From Prochlorococcus marinus str. MIT 9302 (GTDB lineage Bacteria; Cyanobacteriota; Cyanobacteriia; PCC-6307; Cyanobiaceae): a DNA stretch of 64,000 nucleotides. The notes under the pieces were generated by a model. The model was not told the DNA's origin, did no database searches, and saw only the letters and a list, made by a program, of their open reading frames with translations. The stretch's first letter is position 1; each line of letters opens with the position of its first letter. Location of the stretch: positions 62,001 to 126,000 of the forward strand of contig NZ_JNAM01000011.1 of the NCBI RefSeq assembly GCF_000759975.1. The letters are read 5' to 3'. Shown piece by piece: positions 26,315 through 37,203 of this stretch. The translations under genes were made by a program, and so were the position numbers.

Positions 26315-27592
26315 GTGTTAGATCAAAAATTAATAAGAGAAAATCCAACATCTGTTGAAGAGAATTTGTCCTTAAGAGGAAAGTTATATGAAATATCCAA
26401 CATACACGAATTAACTATTAAAAAAAAAGAAATTGATATAGAAATATCCGGTCTTCAATCTGAGAGTAAAAAATTAAGTAAATTAATTGGTCAAGAAATT
26501 AGCAAAACCCAAAGTAATAATTCTCTAGAACTAATAAATCTAAAGAAGAAGGGAAACGAACAAAGAATCAAAATTTCCGAATTGGAAGAGCAACAAAGAA
26601 TATTAGGTAAAGAAATAAATAGTCAGATTTCAAATTTACCTAATTTCCCAAGTAACGATGCACCTATTGGAAAAGATGAAAGTAATAATGTCCAAGTAAA
26701 AACTTGGGGAGAGCCTTTGATACGAGAAAATCTTAAATCCCATTGGGAAATAGGAGAAAATCTTAATCTGTTTGACTCTATTAATTCAACAAAAATATCA
26801 AAAAGTCGTTTTATCACACTTATTGGTAATGGGGCCAGACTAGAAAGGGCATTAATAAATTTCATGCTCGATATGCATACTAAAAATGGTTATTTAGAGT
26901 TAATGCCTCCTGCTTTAGTAAATTCTGAAAGTCTTAAGGGGTCTGGACAATTACCTAAATTTTCAAATGAAAGTTTTAAGTGTTCTAATGATGATTTGTG
27001 GCTTTCTCCAACAGCTGAAGTTCCACTAACTGCATTTCATAGAAATGAGATTATTGATTCCAAGCAGTTACCTCTTAAGTATGTTGCATATAGCCCATGT
27101 TTTAGGAGAGAAGCTGGAAGTTATGGAAAGGATACTAAAGGTTTAATAAGACTTCATCAATTTAATAAGGTTGAACTATATTGGTTTTGTGATCCGAGTA
27201 AATCTTTAGAAGCTCATAAAAAGATTACTTCTGATGCCGAAAGCATTTTAAAAAAACTAAACCTACCCTACAGATTAGTAGATATCTGTACTGGTGACTT
27301 GGGCTTTTCTTCTAGTAGAACTTTTGATCTTGAAGTCTGGCTACCTAGTAGTAAATGTTATAGAGAAATTTCTAGTTGTAGCAATTGTTTGGACTTTCAA
27401 GCACGCAGATCATCAATAAGAACAAAAATTGATAAGAAAAATACATTTGTACACACCTTAAACGGTAGTGGCCTTGCTATTGGAAGAACAATGGCTGCGA
27501 TTATTGAAAATGGCCAACAAAAAGATGGAAGTGTTAGGATTCCAGACTCTCTAGTACCATATTTTGGATCAAATTTTATAAAAACTGTCTAA
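26315..27592 (+). CDS. serS: Seryl-tRNA synthetase
   Basis: A 425-residue class II synthetase. Residues 1-115 form the long coiled-coil tRNA-binding arm ([27 protein letters not shown]...). The active site is in the C-terminal half: motif 2 [33 protein letters not shown] and motif 3 [21 protein letters not shown]. Start is GTG. Only 9 nt before rseP, so a shared transcript is likely. Confidence 0.97.
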   Translation: MLDQKLIRENPTSVEENLSLRGKLYEISNIHELTIKKKEIDIEISGLQSESKKLSKLIGQEISKTQSNNSLELINLKKKGNEQRIKISELEEQQRILGKEINSQISNLPNFPSNDAPIGKDESNNVQVKTWGEPLIRENLKSHWEIGENLNLFDSINSTKISKSRFITLIGNGARLERALINFMLDMHTKNGYLELMPPALVNSESLKGSGQLPKFSNESFKCSNDDLWLSPTAEVPLTAFHRNEIIDSKQLPLKYVAYSPCFRREAGSYGKDTKGLIRLHQFNKVELYWFCDPSKSLEAHKKITSDAESILKKLNLPYRLVDICTGDLGFSSSRTFDLEVWLPSSKCYREISSCSNCLDFQARRSSIRTKIDKKNTFVHTLNGSGLAIGRTMAAIIENGQQKDGSVRIPDSLVPYFGSNFIKTV

Positions 27593-27601
27593 TATAAAAA
27601 A

Positions 27602-28681
27602 ATGAATGTTTTAACTTCAATAACAGTTCTGGGATTTCTCATTTTTTTTCATGAGATGGGGCATTTTCTTGCAGCAATTTTGCAAGGTATTTATGTTGAT
27701 GGATTTTCAATTGGTTTTGGACCCTCAATAATTAAGAAAAAATATAAAGATATTACTTATTCATTTAGAGCCTTTCCTTTAGGAGGTTTTGTTTCATTCC
27801 CTGATGAAGAACTAAATAATATTGACCCTAAAGATCCAAACCTCTTAAAAAATAGACCAATAATTCAAAGGGTTATTGTAATCTCTGCTGGAGTATTTGC
27901 TAACTTAATTCTTGCTTATTCTATTTTAATCATAAATGTAACTACTACAGGAATTCCTTATGATCCTGAACCGGGAATTTTAGTTTTAGCAACACAGCCT
28001 GAAAAGGCTGCTTATATAGCTGGCTTAGAACCAGGAGATAAAATTTTAAAAATAGAAGAAAGTTCCTTAGGAATTGGTGATCAAGCTGTTTCCACTTTGG
28101 TAAAAGAGATTCAAAATTCATCTGAGAACCCAATTTCAATAACAATTGAGAGGAATGGAGATTTTAAAGATTTAACTTTGATCCCAAAAAACGTTAAAGG
28201 GAAAGGGACAATTGGTGCTCAATTACAGCCTAATGTAAGAAAAGAAACAAAAAAAACAAAAAACATTTTTGTACTTTTTAAATACGTTAATAATGAGTTT
28301 TCATCACTTTTGGTAAAAACAATTCAAGGTTATAAAGGATTAATAACAAATTTCTCATCAACAGCTCAACAATTAAGCGGGCCAGTAAAAATAGTTGAAA
28401 TTGGAGCTCAATTATCCCAACAAGGAGGGACAGGTATATTATTATTTGCAGCTTTAATTTCTATTAATTTAGCAGTACTAAATTCCTTGCCTTTACCATT
28501 ACTTGATGGAGGGCAACTTATTTTCACATTAATTGAGGGTTTTAGAGGAAAACCTGTCCCAGTAAAGTTGCAAATGGTTGTTACTCAATCCAGTTTTTTT
28601 CTTTTAGTTGGGCTAAGTGTTCTATTAATTATTAGAGATACTAGTCAACTTTTAATCGTTCAAAAATTATTAAACCAATAA
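27602..28681 (+). CDS. rseP: Site-2 protease RseP
   Basis: A 359-residue intramembrane zinc metalloprotease. HEMGH (H17, E18, H21) is the active-site motif in the first helix; a PDZ domain follows (about 120-195: AAYIAGLEPGDKILKIEE); the second metal-binding motif LPLPLLDGGQLIF lies near 300. Cyanobacterial site-2 proteases cleave membrane anchors of regulators in stress responses. The upstream serS gene ends 9 nt away. Confidence 0.95.
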   Translation: MNVLTSITVLGFLIFFHEMGHFLAAILQGIYVDGFSIGFGPSIIKKKYKDITYSFRAFPLGGFVSFPDEELNNIDPKDPNLLKNRPIIQRVIVISAGVFANLILAYSILIINVTTTGIPYDPEPGILVLATQPEKAAYIAGLEPGDKILKIEESSLGIGDQAVSTLVKEIQNSSENPISITIERNGDFKDLTLIPKNVKGKGTIGAQLQPNVRKETKKTKNIFVLFKYVNNEFSSLLVKTIQGYKGLITNFSSTAQQLSGPVKIVEIGAQLSQQGGTGILLFAALISINLAVLNSLPLPLLDGGQLIFTLIEGFRGKPVPVKLQMVVTQSSFFLLVGLSVLLIIRDTSQLLIVQKLLNQ

Positions 28682-28746
28682 ATTAATTTCAAGAATTGTT
28701 GGCTGAGCTGTTATTATAAAAATAATATTTTAAAAAATTTTCTTAA

Positions 28747-29049
28747 ATGGCTAAAAAGTCCATGATTGCGAGAGAGGTCAAACGCAAAAAACTAGTAAAG
28801 AAATATGCTACAAAAAGGAAATCATTATTAGATGAATTTAAGGCTGCTAAAGATCCTATGGAAAGGTTAGAAATACATAGAAAGATTCAAGGTCTGCCAA
28901 GAAACTCTGCTCCAAATAGAGTTAGAAATAGATGTTGGGCAACTGGCAAGCCAAGAGGAGTGTACAGAGATTTTGGTCTTTGTAGGAATCAGTTAAGACA
29001 AAGAGCTCATAATGGAGAACTTCCAGGAGTAGTTAAATCAAGTTGGTAG
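28747..29049 (+). CDS. rpsN: Ribosomal protein S14
   Basis: A 100-residue long-form S14, lacking the two CxxC zinc motifs of short S14. [28 protein letters not shown] and the C-terminal [40 protein letters not shown] are diagnostic. Basic and soluble. It stands between rseP and pnp rather than in the large ribosomal-protein operon, as is usual in cyanobacteria. Confidence 0.98.
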   Translation: MAKKSMIAREVKRKKLVKKYATKRKSLLDEFKAAKDPMERLEIHRKIQGLPRNSAPNRVRNRCWATGKPRGVYRDFGLCRNQLRQRAHNGELPGVVKSSW

Positions 29050-29158
29050 TAAAAGTTCTTTTTTAAAATAAAAATTTTTACAGCTTATCTAAATAATTTA
29101 CTCAATATGTCCCTATAAAGTGTAAGAATAAATTATGTATAGATTTATAATTTAAAAA

Positions 29159-31324
29159 GTGGAAGGACAAAATAAGTCGATCACGTTTGACGGACGAGAG
29201 ATACGACTAACTACAGGACTATATGCTCCTCAGGCAAATGGATCAGTAATGATTGAGTGTGGAGACACTTCTCTATTAGTTACAGCTACAAAAACTACGA
29301 AAAAAGAAGTTTCGGACTTTCTGCCTCTAATATGTGACTATGAGGAAAAACTATATGCTGCAGGGAGAATTCCAGGTGGTTTCATGAGGAGAGAAGGCCG
29401 CCCTCCAGAAAGAGCGACTTTAATTTCAAGATTGATTGATAGGCCAATGAGGCCACTTTTCCCTTCATGGATGAGAGATGAGATACAAATAGTTGCTTCT
29501 TGCCTTTCTCTAGATGAAAGAGTTCCAGCAGATGTTCTTGCTGTTACTGGAGCTTCAATAGCCACACTACTCGGAGAGATACCATTTCATGGGCCAATGG
29601 CTGCAGTTAGAGTTGGGCTCATAGGAGATGATTTCATCTTAAACCCAAGTTATAGAGAGATAGAGAAAGGAGATTTAGACATTGTTATCGCAGGATCTCC
29701 TGACGGAATTGTCATGATTGAAGCAGGTGCTAACCAATTATCAGAGCAAGATACTATTGAAGCTATAGATTTTGGATATGAGGCGGTTACCGAGCTTATT
29801 AAATCTCAAGAAGATTTGCTAAAAGAATTAGGAATAAAGCAGATTAAACCATCTACTCCTGAAGAAGACAAAACATTAACCTCATACTTAGAAAAAAATT
29901 GTTCAAAAGCTATAGACCTTGTTCTAAAGAAATTTGATCAATCAAAAGAAGAAAGGGATCTTGAACTTGAAAAGATAAAACTTGAAGTTCAAGACAAAAT
30001 TGGATCTTTGAAAGATGATAACCAATTAAAAATCTTATTATCAGAAAACGACAAGTTAATGGGTTCTGACTTTAAGAAATTAACAAAAAAACTAATGAGG
30101 TCACAAATTATTAATGACGGGAAAAGAGTCGATGGCCGCGAATTAGATGAAGTCAGAAAGATTTCAGCATCTGCAGGAATACTTCCAAAAAGAGTTCATG
30201 GTTCTGCATTATTTCAAAGAGGTTTGACTCAAGTCTTATCAACAACAACTTTAGGAACTCCAAGTGACGCTCAGGAAATGGATGACCTTAATCCAAGTAC
30301 TGAAAAAACTTATCTGCATCACTATAATTTCCCACCATATTCAGTTGGGGAAACTAGACCCATGAGAACCCCTGGCAGAAGAGAAATTGGCCATGGAGCT
30401 TTAGCTGAGAGAGCAATAATTCCTGTACTTCCAGGAAAAGAAACATTTCCATATGTGTTAAGGGTTGTTAGCGAAGTTTTAAGTTCGAACGGATCAACTT
30501 CTATGGGTTCTGTATGTGGAAGTACACTTTCTTTATTAGATGCAGGAGTTCCTTTAAAAGCCCTTGTCAGTGGTACCGCCATGGGGTTAATCAAAGAAGG
30601 TAAAGAGGTACGAATTCTTACAGATATTCAAGGCATCGAGGACTTCCTTGGGGATATGGACTTTAAAGTTGCTGGTACTGAAAAGGGAATAACAGCATTA
30701 CAAATGGATATGAAAATTACAGGTCTGTCCGTTTCTGTTATTTCTGATGCAATCAAAAAAGCTCGCCCTGCAAGACTACATATCTTAGAAAAAATGCAAG
30801 AGGCAATAGATAAACCCCAAGAATCATTATCTCCTCATGCGCCAAGACTCTTAAGCTTTAGGATTGATCCAGAGCTAATAGGGACAGTCATTGGACCAGG
30901 CGGAAGAACCATTAAAGGAATTACCGAAAGAACAAATACAAAAATCGATATTGAAGATGGAGGGATTGTTACCATCGCATCACATGATGGCGCTGCTGCT
31001 GAAGAAGCTCAGAAGATAATAGAAGGATTAACTAGAAAAGTCCACGAAGGTGAAATCTTCACAGGAGTTGTAACTCGAATAATTCCGATTGGCGCATTTG
31101 TTGAAATTCTCCCTGGTAAAGAGGGAATGGTTCACATATCCCAACTATCTGAAGCTAGAGTAGAGAGGGTTGAAGATGTTGTAAGGCAAGGTGATGATGT
31201 AACTGTAAGGGTTCGCGAAATTGACAGTAGAGGAAGGATCAATCTTACTTTGAGGGGAGTTTCACAAAATGCTGGCATGCCATATCCCGAGCCAACGCCT
31301 ACCCCAGTAGCACCTTTAAACTAA
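29159..31324 (+). CDS. pnp: Polynucleotide phosphorylase
   Basis: A 721-residue 3'-to-5' phosphorolytic exoribonuclease central to RNA decay. Two RNase PH domains (about 10-140 and 320-550; [31 protein letters not shown] in the first, [15 protein letters not shown] in the second) are joined by a helical linker. The KH domain has [10 protein letters not shown] near 579 and the S1 domain runs about 628-700 ([30 protein letters not shown]). Start is GTG. A 109-nt A+T-rich leader precedes it; I see no clear hairpin for autoregulation. It converges with cysQ with 4 nt between the stops. Confidence 0.98.
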   Translation: MEGQNKSITFDGREIRLTTGLYAPQANGSVMIECGDTSLLVTATKTTKKEVSDFLPLICDYEEKLYAAGRIPGGFMRREGRPPERATLISRLIDRPMRPLFPSWMRDEIQIVASCLSLDERVPADVLAVTGASIATLLGEIPFHGPMAAVRVGLIGDDFILNPSYREIEKGDLDIVIAGSPDGIVMIEAGANQLSEQDTIEAIDFGYEAVTELIKSQEDLLKELGIKQIKPSTPEEDKTLTSYLEKNCSKAIDLVLKKFDQSKEERDLELEKIKLEVQDKIGSLKDDNQLKILLSENDKLMGSDFKKLTKKLMRSQIINDGKRVDGRELDEVRKISASAGILPKRVHGSALFQRGLTQVLSTTTLGTPSDAQEMDDLNPSTEKTYLHHYNFPPYSVGETRPMRTPGRREIGHGALAERAIIPVLPGKETFPYVLRVVSEVLSSNGSTSMGSVCGSTLSLLDAGVPLKALVSGTAMGLIKEGKEVRILTDIQGIEDFLGDMDFKVAGTEKGITALQMDMKITGLSVSVISDAIKKARPARLHILEKMQEAIDKPQESLSPHAPRLLSFRIDPELIGTVIGPGGRTIKGITERTNTKIDIEDGGIVTIASHDGAAAEEAQKIIEGLTRKVHEGEIFTGVVTRIIPIGAFVEILPGKEGMVHISQLSEARVERVEDVVRQGDDVTVRVREIDSRGRINLTLRGVSQNAGMPYPEPTPTPVAPLN

Positions 31325-31328
31325 TACT

Positions 31329-32225
31329 CTAAGGATAAATATTATATTCTTCAATAATTGCTTTTACTTCAGAGCAGATTCTTTTATGATTCTCCTTATT
31401 ATTAGAGGCAATTATTATTCCTGAATGTTTTAGATCAGTTCTACCATAAACCAAATCTTCATTATCAACATTAGTTATTGATCCCCCAGCCGCTTTTAAA
31501 ATAGCTTCTGGTGCAGCAAAATCCCAATCTTTTGGAGCAGTTTTGCCTGGCAAACTCAATGCAATATAAATATCACTATCTCCTCTAATAATTGAAGCGA
31601 CTTTGCAACCAATACTACCCATTACAATAGTTTTCTTAAAATTAATCTTTTCAATTAAATCCTTTAATTTTTCATTCTTGTGGTTTTTACTTGTAACTAT
31701 AGTCATTTCTTTGAGTATATTTGTATCAGACAAATTTTGCTTTCGAATATTTCCGTCTCTGTTCTCACACCAAAGTTTTTCTGCAAAAGAAATCCATAAT
31801 TCATCTTTTTCGGGGATAAGCACAACACCAATATATGGCTTTCGTTTATAGTTCAAGGCTAAATGCATTGCATAATTTTGCGTTCCTTGAATAAAATCTT
31901 TAGTTCCGTCTAGAGGATCAAGAACCCAAAGCCAGTCAACGTTATTGGAAAAATTAGATTCTATTTTGAAATTTTCTTCGCTCAAGATATCCCAATTTGT
32001 ATCTTGATATTTTTGGTTTATTCTGTTAATAATTAATTCGTTTACTTCTAAATCAGCTAATGTTACTGGGTCATTATTATTTTTATTTTTAAGAATTTCA
32101 TTTTTTTGATCTAAATTTTTAATACTATTGGCATAGTACAACAAGATATCTGCAGCTTCCCAACTAAAAATTCTCAGATTATCTATTAGATTATTAATTT
32201 CTACTCCGGAAGGTAATTTAATCAC
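31329..32225 (-). CDS. cysQ: 3'(2'),5'-bisphosphate nucleotidase / inositol monophosphatase family
   Basis: A 298-residue member of the FIG/IMPase superfamily, most like CysQ, which removes the 3' phosphate from PAP formed during sulfate assimilation. The metal-binding motif WVLDPLDGTKDFIQG and the later WDFAAPEAILKAAGG are both present, with EE in the first helix region (DILSEENF). The N-terminal half is lysine- and asparagine-rich. Start is GTG, only 3 nt from the ATG of divergent rsmI. Substrate between PAP and inositol phosphates cannot be settled by eye. Confidence 0.88.
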   Translation of the reverse strand: MIKLPSGVEINNLIDNLRIFSWEAADILLYYANSIKNLDQKNEILKNKNNNDPVTLADLEVNELIINRINQKYQDTNWDILSEENFKIESNFSNNVDWLWVLDPLDGTKDFIQGTQNYAMHLALNYKRKPYIGVVLIPEKDELWISFAEKLWCENRDGNIRKQNLSDTNILKEMTIVTSKNHKNEKLKDLIEKINFKKTIVMGSIGCKVASIIRGDSDIYIALSLPGKTAPKDWDFAAPEAILKAAGGSITNVDNEDLVYGRTDLKHSGIIIASNNKENHKRICSEVKAIIEEYNIYP

Positions 32226-32228
32226 TTA

Positions 32229-33092
32229 ATGAAAAATATTTCCCTATTATCTCATAGAAAAGAAGAACCTGAGGAAGGAATTTTATATTTGGTTGGCACA
32301 CCAATTGGGAATTTAAATGATATTTCCCCTAGAGCAATTAATATTCTTGCAAAGGTCTCTCTAATTGCTTGCGAAGATACAAGACAAACCAGAAAAATAA
32401 TGAATAAATTTAGTATTTCTAATAATTTAGTAAGTTTTAATAAAGAAAATTCTTTAAAAAAAATTCCGAAATTAATTAATGATCTAAAAGCGGGCAAGTC
32501 AATCGCGCTTGTTAGTGATGCAGGAATGCCAGGAATCTGTGACCCTGGGGAAAGAATAGTCAGTCAAGTCAAATCTCAGGGATATGATGTTATTTGTATA
32601 CCAGGTGCCTGTGCTGCAATAACAGCTCTCGTATCAAGTGGAATGCCATCTTCTAAATTTATATTCGAAGGTTTCCTTCCCAAGAAAAAAGTTGATAGAG
32701 AAAAAATTCTTTTGGAAATTAGTAAAAATGAAAAAACAACTATAGTTTATGAATCTCCCCATCGTCTTATGAAATTGTTGAGAGAATTATTATATTTCTG
32801 TGGAGGTGAAAGAGAAATTCTTGTAGCAAGAGAATTAACTAAAAAATTTGAGGAACATGTTGGTAACAGGATTGAAAGTACAATAGATTTTTTTAAAAAC
32901 AAAGAGGTAATTGGTGAAATAACTATAGTAATAAGAGGTATTAAAAAAGATAAGAATGAAGAGATTAATAAGTCAGATTTAAAAAAGGATCTAAATGAAT
33001 TAGTTAAGGCAGGTTTAAGTTTATCGGCAGCTTCAAAGTATTTAGCAAAAAAATATGGCATCAAAAAAAGCATAATTTATAATTTAAATTAG
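32229..33092 (+). CDS. rsmI: 16S rRNA (cytidine-1402 2'-O) methyltransferase
   Basis: A 287-residue SAM-dependent enzyme of the tetrapyrrole-methylase fold that 2'-O-methylates C1402 of 16S rRNA. GILYLVGTPIGNLNDISPRAINIL, CEDTRQTRKI, ALVSDAGMPGICDPG and the C-terminal helical tail are all diagnostic. Divergent from cysQ, with only 3 bases between the two start codons. It is followed 20 nt later by a small membrane protein gene on the same strand. Confidence 0.97.
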   Translation: MKNISLLSHRKEEPEEGILYLVGTPIGNLNDISPRAINILAKVSLIACEDTRQTRKIMNKFSISNNLVSFNKENSLKKIPKLINDLKAGKSIALVSDAGMPGICDPGERIVSQVKSQGYDVICIPGACAAITALVSSGMPSSKFIFEGFLPKKKVDREKILLEISKNEKTTIVYESPHRLMKLLRELLYFCGGEREILVARELTKKFEEHVGNRIESTIDFFKNKEVIGEITIVIRGIKKDKNEEINKSDLKKDLNELVKAGLSLSAASKYLAKKYGIKKSIIYNLN

Positions 33093-33112
33093 ATTTCACA
33101 AAAATTAAATAT

Positions 33113-33334
33113 ATGTCATTGATAATAAAAAAAATAATTCTTGCAACTACTTTCAATTCTTGCTTATTCCTATTGTTAATAGTTGGGATTCAAAATAGCT
33201 CTAATAAAAGTAAGGTTAACTTTTTAATAAACGAGACGGTTAAATTACCAATAAGTTTTATTGTTGGAGCAAGTTTTATCAGCGGTTCTTTAATAGGAAG
33301 TTTTTTTAACCTTAATTTAAACAAGAAAAATTAA
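33113..33334 (+). CDS. Small membrane protein (LapA-domain-like)
   Basis: Seventy-three residues with two hydrophobic helices (about 8-27 and 45-68). KVNFLINETVKLPISFIVGASFISGSLIGSFFNL resembles the LapA/DUF1049 pattern of a short strand followed by a glycine-rich helix. Probably downstream in the rsmI transcript. Convergent with the HTH protein gene with 4 nt between the stops. Function unknown. Confidence 0.65.
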   Translation: MSLIIKKIILATTFNSCLFLLLIVGIQNSSNKSKVNFLINETVKLPISFIVGASFISGSLIGSFFNLNLNKKN

Positions 33335-33338
33335 TAGT

Positions 33339-34022
33339 TTAAAGAGCTATAAGTTTCTCATCACTTACAATCCTGGATATCCCTCTTGAAATTAGTATAG
33401 GAGAGACAATTCTAAATACATCTGTATTAGGAACCTTAATAACTTTTTGTTCCTTACTACAAGCTCTTTTTGCTAATTTTAAATCGAAATATATTTCTAT
33501 TGTTTTTCTCTGTAAGTCCTCATTGGGAAGGAATTCCCATTCTGGATAATCTTTCAATAATTTAATTTCTAATTCAATATTTTTATGAACAATCATATAA
33601 ACAGTATTAGGAAAATCAATTTCCTGTATAGGTATGGATGACAATTCTTTGCGAGGAACATTTTCTATTTCGAAATGCAAAGGAGAAATTTCAACAAATT
33701 CTGTATTTGAGAAATTATTATCTTCAGATTGATTAGCATCAAAAGTTTTTTCATCGCTAAATTCATTTTTAGAAATTTTCTTTGTCAATTCAAGATTATT
33801 TTTTTTATTTTTACCCTTTTCTAATAAAGTATTTAACTCATGAAAATCTTTATTCTTTTCGAGTAATTCCTTATATATTATTTCCCCAAGATTTTTCTTC
33901 AAGTTTCTAGTTATTGTTAATATTGAACAATGAAATTCTTCCGATAAAGCTTCAATAGTTTTACCATTTTTAAAATATTCGGCTATTTCACTTTTTTGTT
34001 TTTCTGTAAGTCTTTTAGCCAA
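33339..34022 (-). CDS. Conserved picocyanobacterial protein with N-terminal helix-turn-helix
   Basis: A 227-residue protein. The first 50 residues, LTEKQKSEIAEYFKNGKTIEALSEEFHCSILTITRNLKKNLGE, look like a homeodomain-like/Hin-type helix-turn-helix. The middle (about 60-120) is Lys/Asn/Glu-rich and probably disordered. The C-terminus (RKTIEIYFDLKLAKRACSKEQKVIKVPNTDVFRIVSPILISRGISR) is compact and conserved-looking. A DNA-binding regulator is likely from the HTH; target unknown. It ends just before the tRNA-Arg region. Confidence 0.72.
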   Translation of the reverse strand: MAKRLTEKQKSEIAEYFKNGKTIEALSEEFHCSILTITRNLKKNLGEIIYKELLEKNKDFHELNTLLEKGKNKKNNLELTKKISKNEFSDEKTFDANQSEDNNFSNTEFVEISPLHFEIENVPRKELSSIPIQEIDFPNTVYMIVHKNIELEIKLLKDYPEWEFLPNEDLQRKTIEIYFDLKLAKRACSKEQKVIKVPNTDVFRIVSPILISRGISRIVSDEKLIAL

Positions 34023-34144
34023 ATTTAATTGTTATATTCAATCCCAATTTTACAATAATTCAGAGAAAAAAATAGATATCATTATAAAAATGATTTTATA
34101 AATATATAGTATTTCTTTTTGATAATTTACTTGTTGAGAGTGCT

Positions 34145-34158
34145 GGGCTGTTTTAAAA
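34145..34158. repeat. Left arm of inverted repeat around tRNA-Arg
   Basis: gggctgttttaaaa. Its partner at 34344-34357 is ttttaaaacagctc, complementary at 13 of 14 positions. The arms are 185 nt apart and enclose the tRNA. Confidence 0.75.
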
Positions 34159-34256
34159 TAAAAAGGTTATTTAGTTTATTTATACAGAGGCCGGTCAAAA
34201 AAGGTGGAATTTCATCTATGGGAACTGCTCTCAAAGATAAAACCAAAGAACTTCTA

Positions 34257-34330
<74 letters not shown>

Positions 34331-34343
34331 TAAATTGAACTTT

Positions 34344-34357
34344 TTTTAAAACAGCTC
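34344..34357. repeat. Right arm of inverted repeat around tRNA-Arg
   Basis: ttttaaaacagctc, the partner of 34145-34158. It could also act as part of a terminator or structured transcript end for the tRNA; there is no T-run on its far side to support a simple terminator. Confidence 0.7.
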
Positions 34358-34439
34358 TAACATGAACAATCCTCAAAATGACTCAATGAAATTCTCATCA
34401 TGAACATTATTGTTATTATTCAGTAGATAAATATTTTTT

Positions 34440-35771
34440 TTGAAAACTATATTAAATTTCAAAACTGGAAATTTTCTTTTTCGAACAGGTATCTTTTTAT
34501 TAGTTTCTGCTCCTATATTTTCTTCATTTCTATTCCTTTTTTCGATATTTATATCCTCTTATAAAAATTACAAAAATTTCTTACTTGATAAATGGAACTA
34601 TCCATTCTTTTTAGCAAGTCTTTTTCTAATAATTTCAGTATCCATATCAAGTTTAGATCCTTTCTCTAATAAAATTGAAGGCTGGAGCAATTATTTAAAC
34701 TGGGTAAGTCTTTTTAATTGGCTTCCATTGTTTTTTTGCATATGGGCATTCAAACCTTACTTATGTTCTTCAAAATCAAGAAAAATAATTTTGTTACTTT
34801 TACTCAGTGGCTCGGTTCCTCTCATAATTTCAGGTTTTCTTCAGGTCTTTTTTGATATGCATGGGCCCTTCAATATTTTTAATGGATTAATAATATGGTT
34901 CCAAAGAGAAGGTGAACCTGGTCTTACTGGACTATTCAATAATAGAAATTACGCAAGTTTATGGTTCACAATATTGTGGCCTATTTGTTTGGCTATATTG
35001 TCTCAACGAAAAAATGGATCAAAATTTTACATTTATATTTTTAGTATTTTAATAATTTCTTCTATTTATTTGACATTTTCTCGAAATGGATTAATTAATC
35101 TATTTTTATCTTCTTTCATATTCTTAAAAGCTTCTTTATCAATTTGGATATTTCTTTTTTTAATTTTATTGATAACTTTATTAATAGCTGCCGTAACAAA
35201 TATTTTTCCTATAAGTCTTAAAGAATTTGCAATAAGTATTTTACCCTCAGAGGTAATAGGAAGATTTTCAATATTCGAAAATCTTGAGGTTTTCACTTCT
35301 AATGCAAGATTCTCAATTTGGCTAAGCGCGTTGGAGTTTATAAAAGAAAGACCTTTCCTAGGCTGGGGAGCAGCAAGTTTTCCTATTCTATATGAAACAC
35401 AACATGATATATGCTGTTATAAATCATATCTTCAATGGTATGGTCATACGCACAATATTCAACTTGAAATGGCTTTAAATTATGGTCTACCTTTTTCATT
35501 ATTAATAAATACAATATTAATTTTTGTTTTTTATAAATCTTTTAAGAAAATTTTCCTCTTCAAAAGAAAAGATAAGAATCTTGAAGAAATAAACTTAAAC
35601 AAGTTTGAAAAAGCATGGTGGACATCATCCTTTACTTTCTTTTTCAGTCAATTATTTGATATACAGTATTACGACCTGAGACTAAATATTATTTTTTGGA
35701 TATTTATATCCGGATTAATAGTTAAGATTCAAGAACCTGTTAAAAAAGCTAAGAATTTACAAGAAATTTAG
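34440..35771 (+). CDS. O-antigen ligase / Wzy-like polymerase
   Basis: A 443-residue polytopic membrane protein with about 11 hydrophobic helices. The Wzy_C pattern is seen in NARFSIWLSALEFIKERPFLGWGAASFPILYE followed by GHTHNIQLEMALNYGLPFSLL (about 336-356), the large periplasmic loop typical of O-antigen ligases and polymerases. It would join or ligate polysaccharide units in the periplasm. IctB-like proteins share this domain; the island context favours polysaccharide assembly. Start is TTG, 110 nt past tRNA-Arg. Confidence 0.88.
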   Translation: MKTILNFKTGNFLFRTGIFLLVSAPIFSSFLFLFSIFISSYKNYKNFLLDKWNYPFFLASLFLIISVSISSLDPFSNKIEGWSNYLNWVSLFNWLPLFFCIWAFKPYLCSSKSRKIILLLLLSGSVPLIISGFLQVFFDMHGPFNIFNGLIIWFQREGEPGLTGLFNNRNYASLWFTILWPICLAILSQRKNGSKFYIYIFSILIISSIYLTFSRNGLINLFLSSFIFLKASLSIWIFLFLILLITLLIAAVTNIFPISLKEFAISILPSEVIGRFSIFENLEVFTSNARFSIWLSALEFIKERPFLGWGAASFPILYETQHDICCYKSYLQWYGHTHNIQLEMALNYGLPFSLLINTILIFVFYKSFKKIFLFKRKDKNLEEINLNKFEKAWWTSSFTFFFSQLFDIQYYDLRLNIIFWIFISGLIVKIQEPVKKAKNLQEI

Positions 35772-35924
35772 AATATTTATAAATATTTCTTTAATTAAAA
35801 AGATATTGAAATTATGAATATTTAGTAAATACCTTCTATTTTTTTTTATCTTAAACATAATAAAAGAAAATTTATATTAATATTTTTTATTTATATATTA
35901 AAAAATAAATTAATTATGAAAAGT

Positions 35925-36791
35925 TTAATTTGATTTTTTTAAAATAATATGGGCGGAAGTAGCTTTCCAAGATGAATTAAGATTTTTGTAAGAATCCAAG
36001 ATCTGGGTTGGAATATTTTTTTCGGCAAAAAACAAATCATCCTTAATTGTTCTAAATCCTATCTTTTTAAAAATATCTATATATTCATAATGTCTTAAAC
36101 GATTTTGAAAGTGGATTTTATGATTATATCTTTTCCATTGATGGTGCGAAAACTTTAAGAAATTCAATAATGAAATATTATTGTCTGTATGAGCATAATG
36201 ATCTGAGTAATCAATTATTAAAGAAACTATACCTTCATCTTTTAATTTCTTATAAAGTTCAGAAAAGATCAAAATAATATCAAACTTAGGTATATGCTCA
36301 AGAGTATTTGTAGAAATGCATGCGTCTATGGACCTATCAGATAAATGTATTTTAGTTGCATCATATGGAGCTATATAATAAATACCATATGCCTCTAAAT
36401 CATTTTGATTTTTTATCTTAATGCTTGATCTTAACTTTTTCGTTTCTAATAGTTTTTGACGTTCATAATCAACCAATTCGAAGTCAAGCATTGGATATAA
36501 ATCAACAACAAATTGCCTTTTAACAAAATTACTTAAATATAGATTCTGGGCTAAAGATTTTCCTGCCCCAAATTCAAAAACAACATTTTTAGTTTTATAT
36601 TTATTTAATGCATCTTTATGCATTTCCCAGTCTGAAGAATATAGTAATGAATTTATTCTTGAGCGCTTCGTTATATATTTTTGTAAAAAATAAAGTAATT
36701 TTTGTAGACACAGATAATCAATAAAAATAAAGATTAAAGATTTAATTTTCCAAGGTATATTATATTTACTTTTAGTTCTCTTAAGTCTCAT
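35925..36791 (-). CDS. SAM-dependent methyltransferase, surface polysaccharide cluster
   Basis: A 288-residue class I methyltransferase. NVVFEFGAGKSLAQNLYL (about 69-86) is motif I, FVVDLYPMLDFELVD the second strand, and RSIDACISTNTLEHIPKFDIILIFSELYKKLKDEGIVSLIIDYSD covers motifs IV-VI. A lysine-rich N-terminal extension precedes it. It probably methylates a sugar of the surface glycan, by context. Opposite strand to the ligase, in an A+T-rich part with long spacers. Confidence 0.82.
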   Translation of the reverse strand: MRLKRTKSKYNIPWKIKSLIFIFIDYLCLQKLLYFLQKYITKRSRINSLLYSSDWEMHKDALNKYKTKNVVFEFGAGKSLAQNLYLSNFVKRQFVVDLYPMLDFELVDYERQKLLETKKLRSSIKIKNQNDLEAYGIYYIAPYDATKIHLSDRSIDACISTNTLEHIPKFDIILIFSELYKKLKDEGIVSLIIDYSDHYAHTDNNISLLNFLKFSHHQWKRYNHKIHFQNRLRHYEYIDIFKKIGFRTIKDDLFFAEKNIPTQILDSYKNLNSSWKATSAHIILKKSN

Positions 36792-37203
36792 TTAAAAAAT
36801 ATTTAATTTATCAATAATATAAGATCATCAAATATATTTTTTGAATTTACAAGTAATTTGAATTTAATTTTAAACTTCATTCTCCAAATTAATATTAATA
36901 AATTAATTAATTTCTTAATTATTTTGGGTAAATTAACTCTTTCCAAATAATGAAAACGTATTCAAACTATAAAACATAATTAAGGAATAAGTTAATGAAA
37001 TAATAATTTGTTATGCTCCATAAAAAATAAAATTTACAAAGATAATCAATTTAAATATAAAAATTAGATTAATCAAAATTCTTAAATATCAAATAATATT
37101 TACTTTAAAGGTGATTTATAAAAAAATTCAGAAGGAAATCATATTATTATCTTTTATAAACAAATTTGATATTTATAGTAAAGTAGATTATTAATTTTGC
37201 TCA
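36792..37203. other. A+T-rich gene-less spacer
   Basis: About 410 bases between divergent genes. Very A+T-rich, stops in all frames, no tRNA, hairpin terminator or recognisable gene remnant. It must contain promoters for both flanking genes. Confidence 0.6.
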
